6,147 nucleotides of DNA from Nitrosomonadaceae bacterium (GTDB lineage: Bacteria > Pseudomonadota > Gammaproteobacteria > Burkholderiales > Nitrosomonadaceae). A program made the position numbers and the translations under genes. Positions 1 to 6,079 of this stretch are shown here, in pieces (the first letter of the stretch is position 1; the number at the start of each line of letters is the position of its first letter). The DNA is taken from positions 1 to 6,147 of the forward strand of contig JAHELA010000091.1 of the NCBI GenBank assembly GCA_024644425.1, written 5' to 3'. Below the pieces are notes generated by a model. That model made no database searches. It was not told the origin of the DNA and was given only the letters and a program-made list of their open reading frames with translations.

Positions 1-1
1 T

Positions 2-244
2 GAAGAGCACCTCGCAGTTTATGGAGAATTTAATGACCAACGTTTAACAGGAAGCCACGAAACAGCATCAATTCACGATTTCAGCTTTGGAATTTCCGAT
101 AGAGGCGCATCTATTAGAATTCCATATACCACTGTGCAAAATGGATGGAAAGGCTGGCTGGAAGATAGAAGACCTGCTTCTAATGGTGACCCATATAAAA
201 TAGCAGCAAGAATTATTAAAACGGTTAACTCTGTTAAGCTATAA
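2..244 (+). CDS. Glutamine synthetase type II (GSII), C-terminal fragment
   Basis: This is the 3' end of a gene that begins before the window; 80 residues and a TAA stop are visible. It would make glutamine from glutamate, ammonia and ATP in the cytoplasm. The fragment carries hallmarks of the catalytic domain of eukaryote-like glutamine synthetase: RLTGSHETA (fragment residues 14-22), SDRGASIRIP (32-41, with the Arg residues that in this family contact ATP/phosphate) and LEDRRPASNGDPY (53-65), in the usual order and spacing near the C-terminus. Bacterial GSI has a different C-terminal arrangement with an adenylylation-site tyrosine, which is absent here, so GSII (glnII-type) is preferred. 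The tail ends about 15 residues after DPY, as in the family, so the C-terminus looks intact. It reads toward the minus-strand Anbu operon and ends about 136 bp from it. The N-terminal beta-grasp domain cannot be checked. Confidence 0.9.
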   Translation, partial: EEHLAVYGEFNDQRLTGSHETASIHDFSFGISDRGASIRIPYTTVQNGWKGWLEDRRPASNGDPYKIAARIIKTVNSVKL

Positions 245-286
245 AGACTAAATAGTCCTAAATGTTCAAAATATTCATGATCTGGT

Positions 287-323
287 TAGAGTCATCAGGA
301 ACTCTATAATTTTCATTCTTTTT
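287..323 (+). terminator. Possible intrinsic terminator after glutamine synthetase
   Basis: A perfect 6-bp inverted repeat, TAGAGT (287-292) and ACTCTA (301-306), encloses an 8-nt loop. It is followed by a T-rich tract ending in five T residues at 319-323. It lies 42 bp after the stop codon of the glutamine synthetase gene and would work in the + direction. The stem is short and AT-rich, and the T-tract is interrupted and partly distant, so this is a weak candidate. Confidence 0.35.
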
Positions 324-357
324 AAGCCAAGTTTAATTCCTTCTATTAACTTAAATT

Positions 358-386
358 GAGTAGAGTTTGTTAGGTAGCTGCTACTC
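358..386 (-). terminator. Possible hairpin terminator at the end of the Anbu operon
   Basis: GAGTAG (358-363) and CTACTC (381-386) form a 6-bp inverted repeat that overlaps the TAG stop codon of the transglutaminase-like gene. An alternative shorter hairpin, GTAG-CTG-CTAC (374-384), lies inside it. Read on the minus strand, the stem is followed only by a weak T-containing tract (AATTTAAGTT), so Rho-independent termination is uncertain. The position at the operon end, in a convergent gap, is the main argument for it. Confidence 0.25.
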
Positions 387-1229
387 ATTCTCTATACGAT
401 TAATTGATATGGAGGCATTAAGATAGGACTCAGCCGTACCTCTGAAATTTCCGGAAATCGGTGTGGCATCTTGAGAGCGCTGGCCAACAGCCACCGCAAT
501 ATGGTTATCAAATGTTGATAATCCTTGACTTGGATCAAATCCACGCCAACCAGCACCTGGCAGATAAGTCTCAGCCCATGCATGCATGTGACTTTCTGCT
601 GCTTTATCGCCTATACAGTAGCCGCTAACAAATCTTGCAGCAATGCCAACGCTACGACAAATATCAATAAAAAGAATAGCAAAATCACGGCATGAGCCTT
701 GCCCTTTTTTCATTGTTTCTCCCGGTTTCCATGGGTCACCGTATTCGCGCAGCATATATTGGATGCGTTTAGGTATCTGTTCTGCCAGTAGAGAAAGAAA
801 TGGAATCGTTTTATGATTTACCGTTTGTATAATCTCTTGAGTAAATTTAGCTACTTGGGGATCATCGTTGTCGCGGACTCTGTAGCGTTCAAGCATGAGC
901 GCAATGTGCGGCAAGTATTTAATTGGAAGATTTAAAGCGCTAGGTTCGGTAATTAAAAAGTTAAATGGATCACCGTGATGAGTTTCCACCAGCGAATTTG
1001 TTACGATTGTCAAGTCAGTATGTTGTTCCCTGAACCAGACCGTTTCAATATTGTTTCCGTCAAACTCTGTGCAGTTAGAAATTCCACTAGGGCTTGGTGT
1101 TATATTAATAGTATAGTTTTTTAAAGTCTGTGTGGCATCGCTACGAGGTCGAAGTCTGACAGTCATTGGCTCCAAAAGAACAGGCTCACTGTAATGGTAG
1201 CAAGTACGATGAATGATTTTGAATAACAT
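381..1229 (-). CDS. Transglutaminase-like cysteine peptidase-fold protein of the Anbu operon
   Basis: A 282-residue cytoplasmic protein with no signal peptide. Residues 1 to about 90 match the bacterial transglutaminase-like N-terminal beta domain, with the typical opening HRTCYHYSEPV and the RLRPRS segment. Residues about 145-235 form the transglutaminase/papain-like core. The catalytic triad is visible: Cys180 in GSCRDFA, His216 in HMHAWAE and Asp232 in GFDPS. Bacterial members are generally thought to hydrolyse or rearrange amide bonds rather than cross-link proteins; the substrate here is unknown. It is the last gene of the operon, starting 14 bp after the Anbu stop. The start is fixed by family alignment. 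No Shine-Dalgarno sequence is visible upstream (AAACATCCCTTT precedes the ATG), so translation may depend on coupling to Anbu. Family identity is certain; its role as a peptide-trimming or peptide-ligating partner of the ATP-grasp protein is inference from context. Confidence 0.9.
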   Translation of the reverse strand: MLFKIIHRTCYHYSEPVLLEPMTVRLRPRSDATQTLKNYTINITPSPSGISNCTEFDGNNIETVWFREQHTDLTIVTNSLVETHHGDPFNFLITEPSALNLPIKYLPHIALMLERYRVRDNDDPQVAKFTQEIIQTVNHKTIPFLSLLAEQIPKRIQYMLREYGDPWKPGETMKKGQGSCRDFAILFIDICRSVGIAARFVSGYCIGDKAAESHMHAWAETYLPGAGWRGFDPSQGLSTFDNHIAVAVGQRSQDATPISGNFRGTAESYLNASISINRIENE

Positions 1230-1243
1230 AAAGGGATGTTTAA

Positions 1244-1978
1244 TTATTTATTTGGATACAACTTGGAGATAACAGTATTCGCCCAATCATCAGGCATCTC
1301 TTCTGCTGCTTTCCGCATGCGCTCCTGCCACCATCCTGGCAAATGTTGCAAATCCTCACGTGTGAAATGATGTTGGACAATATCGAATGAATTTCGTTTG
1401 TATAGTACAACATCAATCGGAAAATCGACATCCACCGCACTAATGCGCGCTGAATCGAATGCGATAAAAGCGACTTTGAGTGCCATAATCATAGAGGAAT
1501 CGTATTGAAGCACCCGGTCAATGACGGGCTTTCCATAACTTGATTCTCCTATCACAATGTAGGGGGACCCTGGCCCTACTTCTACCCAATTTCCTTCCGG
1601 ATAGAGCATGAAAAGCTTGTGTTCGTTGTCTTTCTCTAATTGTCCACCAACAATTGAGAATATGTTGAAGTCTAATCCACTTTCTTTAAGAGCATTTTTA
1701 TCTTCTTCTGCCACACGACGTAACTGTGTTGCAAAAGCGTTAACGGCTTTATAAAGTTTATCGAACGTAGTGTCTTCCTCCTCGACAACCTCCTCGAAAT
1801 AAGTTAACGCTTTGTCTCGTACCGAGCGAAGTCCAGAAGTCATCAAAAACATGGAGTGATTTCCGTGTTGATGGATTGTTACTTTACGTGCAGTGGTACG
1901 CTCTGTACCTGAAGTAATGCGTGTATCAGAAATACCGATGAGGCCATCTTTAATCTTGATTGCAGCACAGAATGTCAT
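1244..1978 (-). CDS. anbu: Anbu, proteasome beta-subunit-like (Ntn-hydrolase) protease
   Basis: A 244-residue protein of the COG3484 'predicted proteasome-type protease' family, known as Anbu (ancestral beta subunit). It starts MTFCAAIKI, so removal of Met exposes Thr2 as the presumed N-terminal nucleophile without a propeptide. The other expected active-site residues are present: Asp18 in GISDTR and Lys32 in ARKV. The Anbu-typical block GESSYGKPVIDR lies at 144-155, and the C-terminal half contains FPIDVVLYKRNSF (186-198). Length is normal for the family. Other Anbu proteins assemble into open helical or lock-washer oligomers rather than closed rings, and their proteolytic activity has been hard to show. 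No ATPase partner such as HslU is in the window. A Shine-Dalgarno AGGA lies four bases before the ATG, next to the alpha-E stop. HslV is the alternative, but HslV is about 175 residues and is paired with hslU, so Anbu is strongly preferred. Confidence 0.93.
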   Translation of the reverse strand: MTFCAAIKIKDGLIGISDTRITSGTERTTARKVTIHQHGNHSMFLMTSGLRSVRDKALTYFEEVVEEEDTTFDKLYKAVNAFATQLRRVAEEDKNALKESGLDFNIFSIVGGQLEKDNEHKLFMLYPEGNWVEVGPGSPYIVIGESSYGKPVIDRVLQYDSSMIMALKVAFIAFDSARISAVDVDFPIDVVLYKRNSFDIVQHHFTREDLQHLPGWWQERMRKAAEEMPDDWANTVISKLYPNK

Positions 1979-1982
1979 AGTT

Positions 1983-1986
1983 TCCT
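1983..1986 (-). promoter_or_regulatory. Ribosome binding site of anbu
   Basis: AGGA on the minus strand (reading TAATAGGAAACT before the ATG at 1978) sits 4 bases from the start codon and directly after the TAA stop of the alpha-E gene. It supports the ATG that puts Thr at position 2, which the predicted protease mechanism requires. It is the only clear Shine-Dalgarno in the operon. Confidence 0.6.
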
Positions 1987-1987
1987 A

Positions 1988-2971
1988 TTAAGCCTGGGAT
2001 TGGAATTGCATATTATTGTTAGTCAATGGACGCAACGTGAAAAAAGTTTCATATACAGCATCGTCAATCTGATTTAATCGAGTCTGCAAACTATCAAGAA
2101 ACTCATGTAGTCCCTCAGCAATTATTTCATCTATCTGTGTATAATTTAAATCTCCTAGCAGTCGTCCCAAGCGTTGTTCGGCTTTGTTGCTAAAAGCGTT
2201 CAACGGAGAACCAGAGATGGCATGCAACGAATGTACAGCACGATCCAAGCAAGAGAGCACCGAGCGCGGAAAATTGCGATTTAGAAGCAAAAAATCAGCA
2301 ACCTTGGACGGATGGACCAGTTTAGAGTGTTTACGGTACATTTCTAGTGCGCTTGCCGATTTAAGCAATGCTGCCCACTGGATATTATCAATGGCCGTGC
2401 CGGTTTTCTCTTCATCAGGTAACAGAATAAAATATTTCACGTCCAGTATGCGAGATGATTTATCAGCTCGTTCTAGTAGTTCACCTACCTGAAGGAAGTG
2501 CCATGCTTCACCATAGGACATTGTAGCATTAGTGATACCATCAAACAGATGGCTCGCCATTTTGATAGCTGTATAAAATTCGTTGGGATTGTCGACTGCT
2601 GAATTGTTTTTATCAGCATCTCGAACCATAAGGTAGAATCTATTCGCTTGTTCCCACATTTCAGAAGAAATAATTTCTCTCACCGAACGCGCGTTCTCGC
2701 GCGCATTGCGAACACAGCTTAAAATTGAATTTTGGTTCTCTCGATCAAAAGTGAGAAAATTCATAACATTTTCACGAGTAGGTTCATCGTAAAGCTGAGC
2801 AAACAGTTCACGGTCCCCTGTAATATTTATCAAAGGTGCCCATTGTTCGTTTATTTCTTCAGGTAAATCAAGATTAAGATGGAGATTTACCTCGATGAAG
2901 CGTGCAACATTCTCTGCGCGCTCCAAATAACGACTCATCCAGTAAATCGAATTTGCGACACGACTTAGCAT
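1988..2971 (-). CDS. Alpha-E domain protein (COG2307), ATP-grasp partner
   Basis: A 327-residue, mainly helical cytoplasmic protein matching the alpha-E family over its full length. Diagnostic segments are the N-terminal MLSRVANSIYWMSRYLERAE (1-20), the SEMWEQANRFY block (103-113), GELLERADKSSRILDVKYF (163-181) and the ADFLLLNRNFPRSV block (225-238). No biochemical activity is established for the family. It is named for its alpha-helical structure and conserved Glu residues, and it is almost always encoded beside, or sometimes fused to, a COG2308 circularly permuted ATP-grasp protein, which suggests a joint complex or a second step in the same ligase reaction. It starts 31 bp after the ATP-grasp stop and ends 9 bp before anbu. 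The upstream sequence is purine-rich (AGAAGAAAAACTAAC) without a canonical Shine-Dalgarno; the start is supported by the conserved N-terminus. Identity is certain, function unknown. Confidence 0.92.
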   Translation of the reverse strand: MLSRVANSIYWMSRYLERAENVARFIEVNLHLNLDLPEEINEQWAPLINITGDRELFAQLYDEPTRENVMNFLTFDRENQNSILSCVRNARENARSVREIISSEMWEQANRFYLMVRDADKNNSAVDNPNEFYTAIKMASHLFDGITNATMSYGEAWHFLQVGELLERADKSSRILDVKYFILLPDEEKTGTAIDNIQWAALLKSASALEMYRKHSKLVHPSKVADFLLLNRNFPRSVLSCLDRAVHSLHAISGSPLNAFSNKAEQRLGRLLGDLNYTQIDEIIAEGLHEFLDSLQTRLNQIDDAVYETFFTLRPLTNNNMQFQSQA

Positions 2972-3002
2972 GTTAGTTTTTCTTCTGCTGTTTCTTGCAT
3001 AG

Positions 3003-4442
3003 TCATTCTCTCAGTACCCAAGTGTCCTTGCTACCACCACCCTGGGATGAGTTGACCACCAGTGAGCCTTTTTTCAGTGCAACACGAGTCAACCCGCCGG
3101 GCATAACGTAAATATCTTTGCCAAAAAGAATATAGGGTCGCAGGTCAACATGCCGTCCTTCAAAATGATTATTGATCAGAACTGGTGCACGGGATAGGGC
3201 TAGAGTTGGTTGTGCAATGTAGCTACGTGGATTCTTGTGTATATGCTCAGAAAATTCTTCACGCTGCTTTGCCGTGGAATGTGGTCCAATCAACATACCG
3301 TAACCCCCAGATTCGTTAGTGGCTTTGACCACCAATTTATCTAGATTAGCCAGAACATGCTTTCGCTCTTTCTCATCTGCACAGACATACGTTGGAACAT
3401 TAGGAATAATTATATCTTCGTTAAGATAATACTTTACGATTTTGGGCAAAAACGCATATACAGCCTTGTCATCCGCAAGACCAGTACCGGGCGCATTGGC
3501 AAGCGCCACTCGGCCTTTGCGATATACGTCCATGATTCCAGGAACTCCCAGCACAGAGTCAGAACGGAATTTTGTTGGGTCAAGAAAATCATCATCAATT
3601 CTTCGATAAATTACGTCTACACGCTGGAAGCCATGTGTGGTACGCATTTGAACAAAACCATCCATTACAACTAAATCACTGCCCTCTACTAGTTCTACGC
3701 CCATTTGTTGTGCAAGGAATGAGTGTTCAAAATAAGCGGAATTGTACATACCTGGCGTGAGTACCACGACATTAGGTGATGATAAATTCTGTGGCGCAAG
3801 GAACTGAAGTACCTCTAGTAGACGGGATGGATAATCGTCAACAGGCAGTACCCGTGAAGCTTCAAATGCTACTGGAAAAGCTCGCTTTAATACCTGTCGG
3901 TTTTCTAGAACGTAAGATACCCCAGATGGACAGCGAAGATTATCTTCCAGAACATAGTATTGCCCATCACCATCACGTACTAGATCGCTACCCGTTATAT
4001 GACACCAGATACTTTGCGGAACATCGAGTCCAACACATTGTGATCTGAACGAATCCGCAGAGCGAATGATTTCCTCTGGTATAGCTTTATTCTTTAAAAT
4101 ATTTTGCTTATGGTAAATATCGTCAAGAAATAAATTCAGTGCTCGAATTCTCTGTTTCAGGCCACGTTCTATATATTTCCATTCTTGGGCTTCAATGATG
4201 CGAGGAATAATATCGAAAGGGAAAATCTTTTCTGTGCCTTCTTCTTCACCATAAACGGTGAACGTGATTCCCATGTTGTACATGGAGGCCTCTGCTGCTT
4301 TATGACGGCTAAGGATATCTCCATCACGTAAAGATTCGATACGGTTAACGAGGATTTTAGCGCCAGTCCGCGGTTCACCAGACGGCTGGATTAGTTCATC
4401 GTAGTAATTATCTGTTTGGTATGATTTGAAATCTAAAGGCAT
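3003..4442 (-). CDS. Circularly permuted ATP-grasp protein (COG2308), first gene of the Anbu operon
   Basis: A 479-residue protein matching the circularly permuted ATP-grasp type 2 family (COG2308, formerly DUF404/DUF407) from end to end. ATP-grasp enzymes join a carboxylate to an amine through an acyl-phosphate, so a peptide or amide ligase activity is expected; substrates are unknown. Conserved blocks in order: MPLDFKSYQTDNYYDEL (1-17), YYVLEDNLRCPSGVSYVLEN (162-181), IYRRIDDDFLDP (278-289), GTGLADDKAVYAFLP (319-333), VVKATNESGGYGML (371-384, the glycine-rich nucleotide-binding loop), HVDLRPYILFG (431-441) and MPGGLTRVAL with SSQGGGSKDTWVL (447-477). Length is normal and both ends are intact. 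The ATG is supported by the family N-terminus, but no Shine-Dalgarno is seen (AAAACGTTACTA precedes it). It leads the operon, with candidate -10 boxes 37-60 bp upstream. Confidence 0.93.
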   Translation of the reverse strand: MPLDFKSYQTDNYYDELIQPSGEPRTGAKILVNRIESLRDGDILSRHKAAEASMYNMGITFTVYGEEEGTEKIFPFDIIPRIIEAQEWKYIERGLKQRIRALNLFLDDIYHKQNILKNKAIPEEIIRSADSFRSQCVGLDVPQSIWCHITGSDLVRDGDGQYYVLEDNLRCPSGVSYVLENRQVLKRAFPVAFEASRVLPVDDYPSRLLEVLQFLAPQNLSSPNVVVLTPGMYNSAYFEHSFLAQQMGVELVEGSDLVVMDGFVQMRTTHGFQRVDVIYRRIDDDFLDPTKFRSDSVLGVPGIMDVYRKGRVALANAPGTGLADDKAVYAFLPKIVKYYLNEDIIIPNVPTYVCADEKERKHVLANLDKLVVKATNESGGYGMLIGPHSTAKQREEFSEHIHKNPRSYIAQPTLALSRAPVLINNHFEGRHVDLRPYILFGKDIYVMPGGLTRVALKKGSLVVNSSQGGGSKDTWVLRE

Positions 4443-4478
4443 TAGTAACGTTTTGTTTTTTATATATTGGTGTCTAGA

Positions 4479-4521
4479 ATTATAAATTAAGGGGTATTAT
4501 AAGTGGTATTAGCTATATCAA
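4479..4521 (-). promoter_or_regulatory. Candidate promoter(s) of the Anbu operon
   Basis: Two perfect TATAAT hexamers on the minus strand, at 4496-4501 and 4479-4484, lie 17 bp apart upstream of the ATP-grasp ATG. A TTGATA sequence (4516-4521) precedes the first, but the spacer is only 14 bp, shorter than the ideal 17. The second box has no good -35. Transcription from either would give a leader of roughly 25-50 nt. In such AT-rich DNA a TATAAT can occur by chance, so the call rests on position and on the pair of matches. Confidence 0.4.
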
Positions 4522-4571
4522 TTGCCTAAATTTGAATAAAATTATTAACTTAAAAATAACAAGTTGCCTGA

Positions 4572-4595
4572 TTATGACATTAATATTTATGACAT
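4572..4595. repeat. Direct repeat TTATGACAT x2 (possible operator)
   Basis: TTATGACAT occurs at 4572-4580 and again at 4587-4595, with starts 15 bp apart. An overlapping inverted pair, ACATTA (4577-4582) and TAATGT (4599-4604), is also present. The element lies about 70-100 bp upstream of the candidate operon -10 boxes and about 200 bp upstream of glutaminase, where an activator site might sit. No known regulator motif is recognised. Confidence 0.3.
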
Positions 4596-4792
4596 ACCTA
4601 ATGTAATTAAATAGGCCTTAGAATCCTTGAAACATTACTATTCTCACCTAGCCTAGTGATATTCACATTATGGCACCGTGTATCTTCATAACTTGTATGG
4701 TGTGCATCACAATACTTCACTGATACCATGAATAATAGGGGCAATAGGGCCAACGAATAATTTTCCTAAATCGGTCAAGCGCTAGCTTAGAA

Positions 4793-5707
4793 ATGGATTA
4801 TCAAAAGATATTAAATAGAATAGAGAACGAACTTCGAGAATTTAAAGATGCCGGTAACGTTGCATCATATATTCCTGAATTATGTACAGTAGAGCCAAGT
4901 AAATTTGGTGTTCATCTTATTACTATTGACAATCGTAGCTATTATTTAGGAGATTCAGATGAGAAATTTTCCATTCAAAGTATTTCAAAAGTATTATCTC
5001 TAACACTAGCTTTCATGCTAGAAGATGATAGTCTGTGGGAAAGGGTTGGTGTAGAACCATCAGGCACATCATTCAATTCATTGGTTCAGTTGGAATATGA
5101 GCAAGGGATACCTCGCAACCCTTTTATAAACGCAGGGGCTTTAGTAATTTGCGATATTCTTATTAGTCGCCTACAGAATCCTAAGCAAAAATTACTAGAA
5201 TTTGCTAGAAAACTTTCTGGTAGTTCTAGTATTGATTATTGTATTAGAGTTTCTGAGTCAGAACGTCAAGTGGGCTACAAAAACGCTGCCCTTATTAATT
5301 TAATGAAATCATATGGAAATATAAAAAATAATATTGAAACTGTTTTGGATTTTTATTTTACACTTTGCTCAATTGAAATGACGTGTCAAGAGTTAGCACA
5401 AACATTTTTATTTCTTGCATTAAATGGAGTCAATCCATTAATTAACGAACGAATAATAAGTGTAAGTAAATCTAAACGCATTAATGCAATAATGCAACTA
5501 TGTGGATTTTATGATGAAGCAGGCGAATTTTCGTTTAAAGTAGGTTTGCCAGGTAAAAGTGGAATTGGTGGTGGAATAGTGGCTATTCAGCCTGGAAAAT
5601 ATAGCGTTGCTGTCTGGAGTCCAAAATTAAATGAGAAAGGAAACTCAATCAAAGGAATGAAGGTTCTTGAATTACTGACTACCAAAACTCAATCATCAAT
5701 ATTCTAG
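4793..5707 (+). CDS. glsA: Glutaminase A-family (glutaminase, serine-dependent beta-lactamase fold)
   Basis: A 304-residue cytoplasmic enzyme that hydrolyses L-glutamine to glutamate and ammonia. It aligns over its whole length with bacterial glutaminases of the E. coli YneH/GlsB and B. subtilis YbgJ type. The catalytic S-x-x-K is Ser63-Ile-Ser-Lys66 in FSIQSISKVLSL. The other substrate-binding residues known from the family are present: Asn113 (NPFINAGAL), Glu157 and Asn164 (SERQVGYKN), Tyr188 (DFYF) and Tyr240 (CGFYDEAGEF). The oxyanion segment reads KSGIGGG, with Ile258 where Val is usual, a mild change. The chosen ATG matches the length of homologues; upstream the frame is open for about 45 bp but has no ATG, GTG or TTG. 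No clear Shine-Dalgarno is seen. The gene looks more AT-rich than the operon. Whether the enzyme is glsA or glsB by naming is arbitrary; the reaction is well supported. Confidence 0.93.
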   Translation: MDYQKILNRIENELREFKDAGNVASYIPELCTVEPSKFGVHLITIDNRSYYLGDSDEKFSIQSISKVLSLTLAFMLEDDSLWERVGVEPSGTSFNSLVQLEYEQGIPRNPFINAGALVICDILISRLQNPKQKLLEFARKLSGSSSIDYCIRVSESERQVGYKNAALINLMKSYGNIKNNIETVLDFYFTLCSIEMTCQELAQTFLFLALNGVNPLINERIISVSKSKRINAIMQLCGFYDEAGEFSFKVGLPGKSGIGGGIVAIQPGKYSVAVWSPKLNEKGNSIKGMKVLELLTTKTQSSIF

Positions 5708-5891
5708 TATTTAAGTAATTTTCAAAGCCTCATATTCAATCTATACTTTATTAGCTAATTGAGCGACATAAACAAATAAATACATAGTTTGCTCACAACT
5801 AGAAACTAACATAGCAAATAAATAGTAAGCCATAGGTTAGATCGCAGTAGATCAGTAATCTTTTAATGATAAAGAAGCACTGTGAGCATCC

Positions 5892-5908
5892 TTTTTTGTA
5901 ACAAAAAA
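5892..5908. repeat. Perfect AT-rich inverted repeat
   Basis: TTTTTTG (5892-5898) and CAAAAAA (5902-5908) pair perfectly around a 3-nt TAA loop. The order T-tract then A-tract is the reverse of an intrinsic terminator, so its role is unclear. It may be a chance feature of AT-rich DNA. Confidence 0.3.
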
Positions 5909-6079
5909 TACTTATAAATAATTAAGGATTGTGACCCGTAACTATTGACAGTACAAATAGCTAAAATAAGAACTTACATAATAAATTAACTCAAATGTAA
6001 ACGAGAGAACATCAATGTAGTAAATAAAAAATATAATAGTCTTTGTTGGGTTTCGATAGAAGAAACAATAATGATGTTT

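Larger units (their letters stand above)
4443..4792. other. Divergent intergenic region between the Anbu operon and glutaminase
   Basis: This 350-bp AT-rich stretch separates two divergently read genes, so it must hold promoters for both. The operon-facing side has two TATAAT boxes. The middle has a 9-bp direct repeat. Near the glutaminase gene is a small dyad, AAGC-GCTA-GCTT (4777-4788), and an imperfect dyad TCACCTAG/CCTAGTGA (4644-4659). I could not identify a convincing -35/-10 pair for glutaminase. No coding frame or RNA gene is recognised here. Confidence 0.6.

Noticed and set aside
1240..1440. 66-residue minus-strand frame overlapping the 3' part of anbu
   Set aside because: It is out of frame with anbu, which is conserved to its end, and has no recognisable domain.
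1244..1978. HslV as the identity of the proteasome-like protein
   Set aside because: The length (244 residues), the GESSYGKPVIDR block and the alpha-E/ATP-grasp/transglutaminase neighbours fit Anbu, and no hslU is present.
2184..2492. 102-residue plus-strand reading frame opposite the alpha-E gene
   Set aside because: It lies entirely antisense to a full-length conserved gene, shows no recognisable motif and looks like a shadow frame.
2972..3002. Short frame starting at an ATG overlapping the region just after the ATP-grasp stop (about 11 codons)
   Set aside because: It runs out of frame into the start of alpha-E and ends at once; too short, with no support beyond the ATG.
3357..4048. Several plus-strand frames opposite the ATP-grasp gene
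   Set aside because: All are antisense to conserved ATP-grasp blocks, overlap one another, and have no recognisable family.
5773..5824. CAAATAAATA direct repeats as a possible CRISPR or iteron array
   Set aside because: Only two 10-bp low-complexity copies with unequal context; no regular spacing, spacers or nearby replication or Cas genes.
5885..5908. T6 tract after a more GC-rich stretch, as a terminator for glutaminase
   Set aside because: The preceding bases form no stable stem, and the T-tract pairs with the following A-tract in the wrong order for an intrinsic terminator; it is also about 180 bp after the stop.
5945..5950. TTGACA, a perfect -35-like hexamer
   Set aside because: No -10-like hexamer lies 16-18 bp downstream and no clear gene follows; likely chance in AT-rich DNA.
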